Under the pieces are notes generated by a model that had not been told where the DNA came from, ran no database searches, and saw only the letters and a list, made by a program, of their open reading frames with translations. The position numbers were made by a program, and so were the translations under genes. Shown piece after piece: positions 50,343 to 59,681 of a stretch of 64,000 bases of DNA; position 1 is the first letter of the stretch, and each line of letters begins with the position of its first letter. The DNA comes from Vibrio tapetis subsp. tapetis. Its GTDB lineage: Bacteria > Pseudomonadota > Gammaproteobacteria > Enterobacterales > Vibrionaceae. The stretch spans positions 1,550,001-1,614,000 of the forward strand of contig NZ_LT960611.1 in the NCBI RefSeq assembly GCF_900233005.1, in the 5' to 3' direction.

Positions 50343-51257
50343 CTACTTCACTCCCTTCATCAGCATCCAAATAATACTTATGCCAATAAACTCACTTCCC
50401 AACATATAGTAAAGTATAGGTCTTCCATCCTCGTGGAACATGACAAATTCATAATTGTCTGGGCTTAAATACTGCAACATAAATAGAAAAGTGAAGGGAA
50501 TGGCAGCAACGATTTTTGCAGAAGTCCGAGCCTCTGCTGTTAAGGCGAATTTTTTCTTTTCAATGGCTCTCGCATCAAACATGAGTCGATTTAATCGTGT
50601 CATGACATCTTTTAGTTGCCCTCCTCGATGCATGTTAGCTCTTAAGGTAATCACAAAGAATTGAAAGGAAGGATAGGGGAATCGGTCACAAGCTTTACGA
50701 AATACATCATCGGGTGTTTCGCCCATTTGCAAGCGCTCACCCATTTTTTTGAACTCAGCCCCCACATCACTATCGAGTGATTTCCCAACATACATAATGG
50801 CGTGCATGATACTTTCACCGGCTGAAACGGCACTCGCAAGCATATTTAATGCGTCAGGGAATGCCTCTTCAAACTGTTTTTGATCCCTCGAGTTTAACCA
50901 CGAGTATCCATAAAGAAAGCCGCTAACCTCCACAAGTAGGATGATAAAATACGCATTTCCTCGAATAAATCGATCATTGATTTCGGCGCCAACAAAAAAC
51001 AAAACACAAGCGAAAACAATGATCTTCAAAACAGCAAAACTACCAATTTGCTTCAACAAATGACGCCACTTTTCGATGACTCGCTGCCACAACGTTTTGT
51101 CGAGTAAAGATTGAAAATCTATGGCTTGATCGTTTGTCATCGATTCAACTCGAACGGTTCGATTAAACTCATGTAGATAGTTATGTTTTGGCTTCCTAAA
51201 AATGGCGATAAGCAGAAGCACCGTTACTCCCGCTAGTATCAGAACCCAAATGATCAT
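50343..51257 (-). CDS. tadB: TadB, inner-membrane platform protein
   Basis: A 304-aa T2SSF-fold protein with four hydrophobic segments. The cytoplasmic helical domain is typical (EAFPDALNMLASAVSAGESI; RGGQLKDVMTRL). It partners TadC to form the platform on which the TadA ATPase acts. It starts 4 bp before the tadA stop (overlap 51254-51257) and ends directly before tadC. Confidence 0.9.
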   Translation of the reverse strand: MIIWVLILAGVTVLLLIAIFRKPKHNYLHEFNRTVRVESMTNDQAIDFQSLLDKTLWQRVIEKWRHLLKQIGSFAVLKIIVFACVLFFVGAEINDRFIRGNAYFIILLVEVSGFLYGYSWLNSRDQKQFEEAFPDALNMLASAVSAGESIMHAIMYVGKSLDSDVGAEFKKMGERLQMGETPDDVFRKACDRFPYPSFQFFVITLRANMHRGGQLKDVMTRLNRLMFDARAIEKKKFALTAEARTSAKIVAAIPFTFLFMLQYLSPDNYEFVMFHEDGRPILYYMLGSEFIGISIIWMLMKGVK

Positions 51258-52534
51258 TGCGCTGAACCTATTTGAAAGGCCGATTCAAGCTGCGCTTCTA
51301 AACCAAAGAAACGTGCCTTTTCGACCAAAATAGAACGCTTCATCAAGCCCGCAGTAACAAAATTACCGTCAACTTTGTCTGCATTGGGGTTGGTGTATTC
51401 TGGTTTAAAACGATACAGCTCCTCTAGCACGACGTTTTGGCCCTCTAGCCCCACGACTTCCGTTATGCTCATTACCTTACGGCTACCATCATGCAATCGA
51501 CTGATTTGAATAACGATATCGACTGCACTCACAATCGTTCTTCTGATCGCTTCAAGTGGCAAGTTACTGGTTGCCATCATCACCATCGCTTCTACCCTTG
51601 CTAACGCATCCCTTGGGGTATTGGCGTGCAAAGTAGACATAGACCCATCATGGCCGGTATTCATTGCCTGAAGCATTTCAAAGGCCTCCCACGACACTCC
51701 CCCACGATAATTCTGTCTGGACGCATACGTAAGGCGTTAATAACCAGATCTCTCTGGTGAACAGCCCCCGTGTTCTCAATCCCTGAAGTTCTGGTTTCTA
51801 ATCGAACGACATGAGGCTGCTGCAATTTAAGCTCTGCGGCATCCTCTATGGTTATGATCCGCTCTTTTTCTGAGATGAACTGTGACAAGGCATTAAGCAT
51901 GGTCGTTTTACCCGAACCTGTACCTCCTGAGATAAGGATGTTAAGACGACAGCGTGCAGCAATCATTAATAGCTGCGCCATTTCAGGGCTCATGGCTCCA
52001 AAATCAACTAACTTAGAAAAGTCGATGGCGTGTTTTTTAAACTTACGGATAGAAACGGTTGTGCCATCGAGAGCAATAGGGGGGAATAACGATATTAACA
52101 CGGCTACCATCAGCCAAACGCGCATCACACATAGGTTGAGATTCATCGACTCGTCGTCCGACTCTCGAAGCAATACGCTTCGCGATTTCAATTAACTGGT
52201 GTTCATCGATAAAGTTAACTTCAGCTTTCTCAACCAAGCCATTGCGTTCAATGAAGACCTGCTCATGACCATTGATCATAATATCGGTAATGGAGTCATC
52301 ATCCATCAACATCTGCAACGGTCCTAAACCGTTGAGTTCGTCAACTAAATTACGGACAAAATCATGCCTAAGTACAGCAGGGACAGGTAAGTTCTCTCTA
52401 TCAATCAACATGTCGATGGCTTTGCCTATCTGAGCCGCCAACTGTTCATCGGACAGGTTATCTAGCGCTTCAGGTTCTAGTGCATCAAATATTTGCCGCC
52501 GTAAACTTTTGTATATTTCTTTTACACCATACAT
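51254..52534 (-). pseudogene. tadA: tadA, Flp pilus secretion ATPase, with two frameshifts
   Basis: Homologue of TadA/CpaF, the hexameric ATPase that powers Flp pilus assembly. Three reading pieces together cover the whole family. The first (52534 down to about 52079) ends its good match at NIVIPP. The second (about 52080 to 51690) carries Walker [16 protein letters not shown] and GECRG. The third (about 51690 to 51254) resumes at [22 protein letters not shown]. The first break is an extra base in a run of six G (52079-52084). The second is a loss of 1 or 4 bases near 51685-51693, where the family reads CRGGE. Pieces one and three are in one frame, and only the middle is displaced. Confidence 0.8.
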
Positions 52535-52540
52535 ACGCCG

Positions 52541-53776
52541 CTACCCTTTCCCAAAAGAAAAGCTAAGGCCTTTCTTCTTCGCACTGCCGTCCTCACCTAG
52601 TATGAGTGAAGCAAGCTTTCTCACTTCTCGGCTTGGCGCTCCTCGCAGAGTCACTAGGCGCTTATTCTCCAGTAATCGAGAGTCGAGTTTTTTTATGTAC
52701 GGTAATTTAATATCAATGGGCGCTTCTAAATATTGTTCAGCTTCCGCTACCGACACGGTTGACATGGCTTCGGGTTGAACATGGTTAAGCAATAAAATCA
52801 TTCTTAGGGAATCTTTGTCATTGATTTCAGTTATGCGTTTTTTCATCCGTGCCGCCTCCCTTAAGGACGCAACCGTCGGGGTAAAGGCGATAACCAAACA
52901 ATCCGATACTTCCACAATTTCACTGTAGCTAAAATTCAATGCAGCATTGGCAGAAAAGTCTTCAATGACAAAGTTGGCGTCTTCGGCAACGTTATCCATG
53001 ACCGATTTTGTGTATTCTTTTAGATCTTGAGCAGACAAATCGTTCGACGTTAACGCAAGCACCGACAACATACTATTGCGCTTTTTCAGCAAGCTCTGTG
53101 CCGATGTATTGTCCAAGCTACTCGCCAAGGAGCCGGGACGGACTTCCATTTTCTCGAACTTTTCAATACCTAACATGATATCGAGATTTCCACCTTGATA
53201 ATGATTATCAACGATGATGCAAGAGGCGTGCTTTTCTTCAGTCAGTAACAGGCTAACTTCGGCGGTTATCATTGTGGTGCCAATACCACCTTTACTGCCG
53301 ATGATACTGATCCTTTTTGCTTTTCTTCTTTTGCCAATGCCATTTGCTCTTCGTCGGTTATCCCAAACACTTTTTACAAAATCGATCATCTCTTCTTTGT
53401 TGACGGGCCAAAACAAATAGTAAAAACCCAATTTTTTTAGATTACGAATCGTAGATATCGCGTCTTCGCTGCCAACAATCACCACGGAAGCATCGTTGGG
53501 AAGCAAATGACTGATCCGTTCAGCATCTTGCGTTACATTTTGGCTTTGGTTGAGTTCAACAATAATAATTTCGACATTTGCGCCACGTACATTCTCGGAG
53601 ATCAGAGCATCAGTATTTTCACTGAGCGTCGGAGGCAAGTAACCTTCAAATTTATAGGCTTCTTTAACCATTGAGCGACACTGCTCTGTTTGATAAAACA
53701 GCACCGATGAAATATCAGACTTCTCTTCTGGTGCTTTCTTCTCGCCTTTTTTCAGTACATCAACTAGATCAAACAT
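52541..53776 (-). CDS. tadZ: TadZ/CpaE-like localisation ATPase
   Basis: A 411-aa protein of the ParA/MinD class. An N-terminal receiver-like domain (about 20-140) is followed by a deviant Walker A (SIIGSKGGIGTTMITAEVSL) at about 155. TadZ places the Tad machine at the cell pole in related bacteria. It lies 8 bp after rcpB and 6 bp before tadA. A cluster of Lys residues near both ends suits membrane or DNA contact, which is speculative. Confidence 0.88.
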   Translation of the reverse strand: MFDLVDVLKKGEKKAPEEKSDISSVLFYQTEQCRSMVKEAYKFEGYLPPTLSENTDALISENVRGANVEIIIVELNQSQNVTQDAERISHLLPNDASVVIVGSEDAISTIRNLKKLGFYYLFWPVNKEEMIDFVKSVWDNRRRANGIGKRRKAKRISIIGSKGGIGTTMITAEVSLLLTEEKHASCIIVDNHYQGGNLDIMLGIEKFEKMEVRPGSLASSLDNTSAQSLLKKRNSMLSVLALTSNDLSAQDLKEYTKSVMDNVAEDANFVIEDFSANAALNFSYSEIVEVSDCLVIAFTPTVASLREAARMKKRITEINDKDSLRMILLLNHVQPEAMSTVSVAEAEQYLEAPIDIKLPYIKKLDSRLLENKRLVTLRGAPSREVRKLASLILGEDGSAKKKGLSFSFGKG

Positions 53777-53783
53777 AGGCCAC

Positions 53784-54278
53784 CTACTCTTCTAACGGCT
53801 TTTCAGGGTTAGTCATAGATATCCAACGATTGGTTTCCGCAAAACATCCTTCGCTGCGCTTCTGGGCAGACTGATCTAATCGGTAGTAATCACACAACGG
53901 TACTATCGCACTGTGCTTCATGACATCGATTTTAATATCAAATGCGCGCTCATCCGTTCCATATTGCTGTTTACCAAGTGATAATTTTTCTCTGTCTAAA
54001 CCCAAAGAGATCAAGTACTGCAGATAGTCTTTCGATAATTTCTGGCCCTTTTTCGAATTCCAAGTGAGCGTAACAGGCTGGTTTGAAACCATACTCCAAT
54101 GCTGCTCTACAAAATCATCCAGTTTTTGTTTCGCCGCTTTTACGTCGTTATTCTTAATATTTAATTGCAGGCTGTAGGTGACAGGCACGACTTCAATCGC
54201 TGTCCCTTGTCGCTCTTCAACTAAGTCTGCACAACCACTGGTTACGAATAAAAAAATACCCACTATAAACTGCTTCAT
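53784..54278 (-). CDS. rcpB: RcpB/CpaD-like pilus lipoprotein
   Basis: A 164-aa predicted lipoprotein; Cys16 is in a lipobox (VTSGC). The C-terminal signature GCFAETNRWISMTNPEKP recalls the CpaD pattern (GC, N, M, NP). The start overlaps the rcpA stop by 4 bp (54275-54278). It should assist the RcpA secretin channel. The family is weakly conserved, so the name rests on position plus motif. Confidence 0.72.
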   Translation of the reverse strand: MKQFIVGIFLFVTSGCADLVEERQGTAIEVVPVTYSLQLNIKNNDVKAAKQKLDDFVEQHWSMVSNQPVTLTWNSKKGQKLSKDYLQYLISLGLDREKLSLGKQQYGTDERAFDIKIDVMKHSAIVPLCDYYRLDQSAQKRSEGCFAETNRWISMTNPEKPLEE

Positions 54279-55597
54279 TGTTTGAACCCTCCGCTAGCCA
54301 GTACCTGCTGTAACCATTTCTCTTCTGATTTCGGATAGCTTTTATCTATCGCAAAGAAGCGGCTCAAATTAGTGGTTCTTTCCATCATGGGTAATTGAAT
54401 CTGAGATGCCTTAACTGGCTCGACGAGATTAACGGTCGCAACAATGACCAGTTCGGTTTTCTTACGTTCTGTCCCTGTTTTTCGAAACAAAGCACCCAAA
54501 ATAGGGATATCGCCGATATAAGGTATTTTTCGCAGCGACTCTCTGTCTTCAGTATTGAGCAACCCCCCCAAAACAAAGCTTTGCCCATCCCCTAATTCAA
54601 TGGTTGTACGTGCTCGTCTGGTTTTTAATGCTGGTAAATTATAGGTGGCATTTTCGTACTGGTTATCAAGAGAACTGACCTCAGGCATCAAGGAAAGTTT
54701 TATTTTGTCGTCACGTAGCACTTTGGCCATCAGCTCTAAACGAATACCATATTCTTTGTAGAGAACGTTTGTACCACCATCTACGATCGTGACTACTGGT
54801 AGTTCACCACCAACAAGAAGGAAGCTGGCAGTTTCACCAGAAATTACAGAAAGGTTTGGTTCAGCAAGGACTTGGCCAACATTTTCATCACCCAAGGCAG
54901 TAATCACAGAAATAATGTCACTTGCACTTATCCTCGTCAGCTGATCAACAAAGACACCAGCCTCAGTGGTTCCGATTTCAACACCAAAGTTTTCTAAAAA
55001 GGAATGAGAGACTTCAGCAACCGATATTTTTACGTTTACTTGCTTGGTAGAAACAACGTCTATGTTATTTACCACTCCTTTGAACTTAGTTTTTTGCATA
55101 AAATCCATGTTGTAGCTTTCAGTACCTAACTTCCATGCCACGTTAGTTACTTCAGCATCTTTGCCTAATAGCTCCCCTACAAGATTGTAAATGCCATCTT
55201 TTTGCTCTTGAGTCGCGACGGTACCACTGAGTACAGCTTGCTCAGCCAAATTGTAAATACTCACATCAGCTTTTGGGTAACGAAGTTGAATTTGCTGCTG
55301 AATATGCACCAAGCTTTTATTTACAATCAGTTTTCTGGCCACCTGTGTAGCACCTTCGTCATCAAAGACCATCATGGTGGCACTGCCTATTTGTTTACCA
55401 AACACCACTACTTTGTTTTGATCAATGACTTGATAATCAGCAATATCGGGGTTTGAGATAAAGACTGAGCTAATGCCCGACGGAACATCTATTGTTGTCG
55501 CGTCACCTTCAGCTAAATTCACGATTCTCGCCGCATACACACAACTACTAATAAGCGTAAAGACTAGAGCAATCGCTTTGATCATTTTTGTAATCAT
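54275..55597 (-). CDS. rcpA: RcpA/CpaC secretin
   Basis: A 440-aa outer-membrane secretin for the Flp pilus. The signal peptide ends about residue 22 (SCVYA). The N-terminal N0/BON-like domain (GISSVFISNPDIADYQVID) precedes the secretin core (about 235-405; ALKTRRARTTIELGDGQSFVLGGLL, then IPYIGDIPILGALF). The ATG at 55597 has GGGA upstream. Overlaps rcpB by 4 bp. Confidence 0.9.
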   Translation of the reverse strand: MITKMIKAIALVFTLISSCVYAARIVNLAEGDATTIDVPSGISSVFISNPDIADYQVIDQNKVVVFGKQIGSATMMVFDDEGATQVARKLIVNKSLVHIQQQIQLRYPKADVSIYNLAEQAVLSGTVATQEQKDGIYNLVGELLGKDAEVTNVAWKLGTESYNMDFMQKTKFKGVVNNIDVVSTKQVNVKISVAEVSHSFLENFGVEIGTTEAGVFVDQLTRISASDIISVITALGDENVGQVLAEPNLSVISGETASFLLVGGELPVVTIVDGGTNVLYKEYGIRLELMAKVLRDDKIKLSLMPEVSSLDNQYENATYNLPALKTRRARTTIELGDGQSFVLGGLLNTEDRESLRKIPYIGDIPILGALFRKTGTERKKTELVIVATVNLVEPVKASQIQLPMMERTTNLSRFFAIDKSYPKSEEKWLQQVLASGGFKQ

Positions 55598-55620
55598 CGA
55601 AATTCCCTTTGCTAAAATTT

Positions 55621-56415
55621 TTATCGAATACTCACTTTACCTGCGCGATACTCTTTAATTGCTCTGTAGTCAGGTAACACGTCGCCTGCATCAGCATGAA
55701 GTTGCTCTGCTTCTTCTACACCTAGCGACTTATGAACTTCAATTTGCGCGATATTTTTAGCGATAGCGAGCTTAGCGACCTGTTTTCGAGTTAACTCCAA
55801 AATCAAACTGGTGTCTTTCTTTTCAGAGGAGTTCTTTGTTGCAGGCGTAATATTTTGTTCAACCTTCAAGACTTTTACAGCCATCAGTACCGGCGAAATA
55901 GAAACGCTTTGAAATGTCCCCACTTCATCATCATTCGCTAAATTTTGATTAACAGAAGATAGAGCAACAATATCGACCAAAGTGCCATTTCGTATAACAC
56001 CACCAACAATCGCACTCTCAGATACAGATATTGGGTATGGGACATAACCTTTCTCGATAATAAAATCGATGTACTCACTATCATCAGGAGCCAAAAACAA
56101 ATCCCGAGTAATAAACTGCCCTTCCGCTACAGCAGCCTTGACCAGTAACCCATCATGCCACTCAAATTTTTCGTCTGCGACATATCCCATTTTGATCGCA
56201 CTTTCTTCTAAAACTGATATTGATTTAATGTCAGCCTGAACTAGAAGGTGCTTGGTTATCATTGATTTACTAGCAACTATGATCTCAACCATCACAGGCG
56301 GCGCTTCTTCCACAACTTCTTTGGGTGCAACCTGAGTTAAATAAGACTTTGATGCACCGTACAGCGCAGCCCCTGTCAATATCAAAATAACGGGAAGTAA
56401 AATTCTTAACCTCAT
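55621..56415 (-). CDS. rcpC: RcpC/CpaB pilus assembly protein
   Basis: A 264-aa protein with one N-terminal transmembrane segment (about 3-22). A SAF-like beta-clip domain (about 40-115) is typical of CpaB/RcpC. It is thought to shape the periplasmic channel or stabilise the secretin. The ATG at 56415 has AAGG upstream; the longer frame to 56463 overlaps tadV and lacks support. It is 23 bp upstream of rcpA. Confidence 0.86.
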   Translation of the reverse strand: MRLRILLPVILILTGAALYGASKSYLTQVAPKEVVEEAPPVMVEIIVASKSMITKHLLVQADIKSISVLEESAIKMGYVADEKFEWHDGLLVKAAVAEGQFITRDLFLAPDDSEYIDFIIEKGYVPYPISVSESAIVGGVIRNGTLVDIVALSSVNQNLANDDEVGTFQSVSISPVLMAVKVLKVEQNITPATKNSSEKKDTSLILELTRKQVAKLAIAKNIAQIEVHKSLGVEEAEQLHADAGDVLPDYRAIKEYRAGKVSIR

Positions 56416-56431
56416 AGCTAACCTTATAGAT

Positions 56432-56848
56432 TTATAAAGAAGTGACGAGTAACAAAAAACCACTTATAGATATAGGTACACCATAAGGTAAACCATTATT
56501 TTTAGCGGACGAATCTACAAAACGATTCTTAATTAAATAGACAATAGCCAGTACTCCTCCGATGAATAGTGTCATCACAAAAAATAGAAGCACATAATTA
56601 ATGTCAGTCGCTGCTAATATAACAGCGACCAATTTAATATCTCCGGGCGCAATAATCCCTTTCAGAAATATCCCGCCAATAACTAAAAAGGCTAGAGATA
56701 CTAATAGTTGGCTATTTAAATTTATAAGCCCAAATAAAAACAAAGTAATTAATAGAAGTACAAGCACCCCATTTTCTATTTTCCTGTAGAATATGTCGGT
56801 ATAACAAATCCTAACAAAGATAAAAAACATCAACACTTCAGCAGTCAA
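56432..56848 (-). CDS. tadV: TadV/CpaA-type prepilin peptidase
   Basis: A 138-aa polytopic aspartate peptidase with about four hydrophobic segments. The two catalytic aspartates are in CYTDIFYRKIEN and APGDIKL. PYGVPISISG closes the fold. It cleaves the Flp prepilin and TadE/F. The start is uncertain: the frame opens at a TTG (56848), and the first ATG (56830) would shorten the first helix. No strong ribosome site is seen. It is followed 16 bp later by rcpC. Confidence 0.85.
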   Translation of the reverse strand: MTAEVLMFFIFVRICYTDIFYRKIENGVLVLLLITLFLFGLINLNSQLLVSLAFLVIGGIFLKGIIAPGDIKLVAVILAATDINYVLLFFVMTLFIGGVLAIVYLIKNRFVDSSAKNNGLPYGVPISISGFLLLVTSL

Positions 56849-56886
56849 TATAATTACAACCTATTGTTTTTATTTAAGGTATAAAA

Positions 56887-57084
56887 CTAAGAAGGATTCA
56901 CCTTGGCTGTAATCTTAGTCATTGCACCTGACAGTGCTGCACTCAAGTTTGTATCGAACGCTAAGGCAACAGCTGTGGCAATGGCTACTCCAATAATTGC
57001 ATATTCTATTGCTGTAACACCTCGTTCATCTTTAGCAAAACGTAGGACTTGAGCTTTTATATAAATACGTGTAAGAAAATTCAT
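56887..57084 (-). CDS. flp: Flp-family type IVb pilin
   Basis: A 65-aa prepilin. The cleavage motif is ERGVTAIEYAIIG: cut after Gly, with Glu at position 5 of the mature protein followed by Tyr, the Flp hallmark. The hydrophobic helix follows. The ATG at 57084 has GGAG 7 bp upstream; an ATG at 57096 is less well placed. It is first in the tad operon, so its mRNA is usually the most abundant. A 533-bp AT-rich region precedes it. Confidence 0.93.
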   Translation of the reverse strand: MNFLTRIYIKAQVLRFAKDERGVTAIEYAIIGVAIATAVALAFDTNLSAALSGAMTKITAKVNPS

Positions 57085-57617
57085 GACTAACTCCATTTAT
57101 TTTTAGTGGGCTATAACCATTCAATACCCAACTAAATTAATAGTAGTAGCGAACATTAGTGACTTCAAATATTTATTGACATTTTAATTATCAATTATTT
57201 ACAACAACATCAAAGATATAATACCAATTTAAAATTAATAAGTTATAAACAATATAATAAACACATCCAATTTTTTATTTTAAAGCTCATATTTTGGTTA
57301 TATTACTATTATTCTTTATAACAATATTTGCAAAATCGCGTACTAACAACGTGTTATATTTATTCATCTCGCACTGGTAATTAACGATGAGTAAACTAAG
57401 CTAACAAGGAAGGCATGGCTACGGGTAACAAAGAGCCCTCATTGATTGTTTGAGCATTGTTCTCGATTTCGTTCTCTCTAACCGTACGAATCTAGACGTT
57501 TTTTTAAGCAGCTTTCACCATTTTGAGCTAAATTTCTATTGACGACCAATGGTCGGATCACTTAGATTTAACAAATAAATAACATAAAAATAAATCATAA
57601 CGATATGGAGTCACACG
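57085..57617. promoter_or_regulatory. Divergent control region between flp and the acyl-CoA ligase
   Basis: A 533-bp gene-free region, extremely AT-rich from 57170 to 57370. Such a stretch is typical for an H-NS-bound promoter, as expected for a surface pilus. The right end carries a FadR-like site. No complete ORF and no clear sigma-70 box was identified for flp. Confidence 0.45.
57547..57563 (+). promoter_or_regulatory. Possible FadR operator upstream of acyl-CoA ligase
   Basis: caatggtcggatcactt shares the core TGGTCGGA with the FadR consensus (about 12 of 17 bases). It overlaps the palindrome CGACCA-a-TGGTCG. It lies about 55 bp before the start codon of a fatty-acid-activating enzyme, where a FadR site would make sense. 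Confidence 0.4.
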
Positions 57618-59303
57618 ATGATTCAGCCAGTAAGCACATTGAACCCAGCCTGCTCCCTACCACCGCCAAACGAAATGATCTTGAAGTGGGCTGAAGAACG
57701 CCCTAATGAGGTTTATCTTAGACAAATTAAAGATCGCCAATTTGTCGATTTCACTTTCCAACAAGTGGCTGATCAAGCACTTAAACTAGTGACCGCTTTG
57801 CAAGACCTTGGAGCTCAGCCTGGCGACAAAATTGCTCTGATTTCTAAAAACTGTGCTGAGTGGTTTATCGTTGATTTAGCGTTAATGCTCGGCGACTTTG
57901 TTAGCGTACCTATTTTCCCTACTGCGGGTAGCGACACTATCGCGTATTGCTTAACACATAGTGAAAGTAAGATTCTCATCGCGGGAAAATTGGATGATTC
58001 GAAAGCAAGTGTTGATGCTATTTGCACATTACCCGACTTAGTCACTATCGCGCTACCTTACGACAGTGCACCTCCATGTAAGCATCAATTTACCGAACTT
58101 ATTCGCGATGTTCAGCCAAGCGCACTTCGACCAGAGCACCATGACGATAAGCTCATGTCGCTAGTGTACACATCGGGAACATCTGGTTTACCTAAAGGCG
58201 CAATGTTGACCTATGGCGCCTTTAGTTGGTCGGTACAACGTTTAATCGATCATATTGGCATTCAAGGCAATGACCGCCTGTTTTCTTATTTGCCCCTCGC
58301 TCACATTACCGAACGAGTCTATATCTTTGGTTCGTCCATTATGGGAGGCGTTCCGACGGCCTTTCCTGAGTCTTTAGACACCTTCATTGAAGATGTCAAA
58401 ATGCATCGCCCTACTTTGTTTATCTCAGTACCACGCTTATGGGCGCTATTCCAACAACGAATTCAAGACAAATTACCGCAAAGAAAGCTGAATATCCTAC
58501 TAAAGATTCCGTTTATCAATGGCATCATTAAAAAGAAATTAATCGAAGGGCTGGGCTTAGACAAAGCTCGAGTCTTAGGCTGCGGTTCAGCCCCCGTATC
58601 TCCATCACTGCTTGAGTGGTATCACTCGGTAGGAATTAATATTACCGAAGCCTGGGGAATGACGGAGTCGTTTGCTTATAGCACACTGAACTATCCGTTT
58701 AGAGGTGACAAAATTGGTACAGTAGGTAACGCAGGGCCGGGTATAGAACTAAAGATTGCTGAAGATGAAGAAATTCTAGTGCGTGGCCAGGGGTTATTTG
58801 CTGGCTATTATAAAAATGATGAGGCGACGACCGAATCTTTTAATAAAGAAGGTTGGTTATACACTGGCGACATTGGTCACATCGATAGTGATGGCTACCT
58901 TACCATCCTTGGAAGAAAGAAAGACACATTTAAAACAGCTAAAGGTAAGTTCGTAGCCCCTGTTCCTATTGAAAATAAGCTATTCGAATACAGCCGCGTT
59001 GAAATGATGTGTTTGATTGGTTCTGGTCTTCCCGCTCCGATCTTACTTGCTGTCCCTCATGAGTTTACCAATTTCGATCACGACCGTTATGAGCGTACGA
59101 CTCAACGAGTAATAAAGCGGATGAACGAATCACTTGAATCCCATGAGCAAATCAAAGGCGTTTTAATGATTAAAGACCCTTGGAGCATTGAGAACGGCAT
59201 TCTTACTCCAACGTTGAAAATCAAGCGTCACGTGTTAGAAAAGAAATATCACGATCAATGTGCACAGTGGCCTAAAGGTCAACTAGTGGTTTGGGAGGAA
59301 TAA
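57618..59303 (+). CDS. Long-chain acyl-CoA ligase family protein (AMP-binding)
   Basis: A 561-aa ANL-superfamily adenylating enzyme. Motif A3 is YTSGTSGLPKGAMLTYG (about 184-200). A5 is TEAWGMTES (about 345). A7/A8 reads LYTGDIGHIDSDGYL then ILGRKKDTFK. The C-terminal NGILTPTLKIKRHV is typical of long-chain acyl-CoA synthetases. It would activate fatty acids with ATP and CoA for degradation or lipid synthesis. It is monocistronic, with a GGAG before the ATG. Confidence 0.9.
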   Translation: MIQPVSTLNPACSLPPPNEMILKWAEERPNEVYLRQIKDRQFVDFTFQQVADQALKLVTALQDLGAQPGDKIALISKNCAEWFIVDLALMLGDFVSVPIFPTAGSDTIAYCLTHSESKILIAGKLDDSKASVDAICTLPDLVTIALPYDSAPPCKHQFTELIRDVQPSALRPEHHDDKLMSLVYTSGTSGLPKGAMLTYGAFSWSVQRLIDHIGIQGNDRLFSYLPLAHITERVYIFGSSIMGGVPTAFPESLDTFIEDVKMHRPTLFISVPRLWALFQQRIQDKLPQRKLNILLKIPFINGIIKKKLIEGLGLDKARVLGCGSAPVSPSLLEWYHSVGINITEAWGMTESFAYSTLNYPFRGDKIGTVGNAGPGIELKIAEDEEILVRGQGLFAGYYKNDEATTESFNKEGWLYTGDIGHIDSDGYLTILGRKKDTFKTAKGKFVAPVPIENKLFEYSRVEMMCLIGSGLPAPILLAVPHEFTNFDHDRYERTTQRVIKRMNESLESHEQIKGVLMIKDPWSIENGILTPTLKIKRHVLEKKYHDQCAQWPKGQLVVWEE

Positions 59304-59317
59304 CCCAAAAATAAAAA

Positions 59318-59348
59318 GAGCGCTGAAACCTTATCGCATTCAGCGCTC
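59318..59348. terminator. Terminator between the acyl-CoA ligase and the DUF1127 gene
   Basis: A 10-bp stem, gagcgctgaa / ttcagcgctc, with an 11-nt loop. The minus-strand side ends in a T-tract (ctttttattttt), so it serves the DUF1127 gene best, and the ligase gene as well. Confidence 0.82.
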
Positions 59349-59369
59349 GAACTGGCATTTATCATCTTC

Positions 59370-59582
59370 TTACTTCCAAAATGGCTTATTACTTTCTTTT
59401 TCAGCATTCACTCTATCGATGCCAACATCATCAAGTAGATGACTCGGTAGTTCCGCTAGGTGACGTCTTGTTTTTGCATTCCTCCCCCACCTTGTAATCA
59501 CTGATAAGAAATCCTTAATCAATACTGATAATGAATTCGTGTTAACTCTGCCTTGATTTGACTTGGTAATGACGCTTTCCAT
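59370..59582 (-). CDS. DUF1127 (YjiS-like) small protein
   Basis: A 70-aa basic protein with the DUF1127 signature in RWGRNAKTRRHLAELPSHLL, followed by DVGIDR and KPFW at the end. Such short arginine-rich proteins are involved in phosphate/carbon signalling or RNA turnover in some proteobacteria; the function here is unknown. GGAG lies 5 bp before the ATG (59582). It is divergent from the disrupted LysR gene. Confidence 0.8.
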   Translation of the reverse strand: MESVITKSNQGRVNTNSLSVLIKDFLSVITRWGRNAKTRRHLAELPSHLLDDVGIDRVNAEKESNKPFWK

Positions 59583-59681
59583 GTGTTCTCCTTGCTTTAA
59601 CTTCAACTCATGGTTAATAATCAACCAATAGAGCGTATCTCTCAAACGATACAAATTGGCATTCAGTTAAGGAAAACTAAT

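Noticed and set aside
52079..52084. Programmed ribosomal frameshifting at the G-run of tadA
   Set aside because: There is no typical slippery heptamer with a downstream structure, and a second unlinked fault exists 390 bp on. Programmed shifting would not explain both.
51661..52191. tadA middle piece as an independent gene
   Set aside because: Its N-terminus is out-of-frame tadA sequence; only the part from the G-run onwards resembles the ATPase. It is one gene with frame faults.
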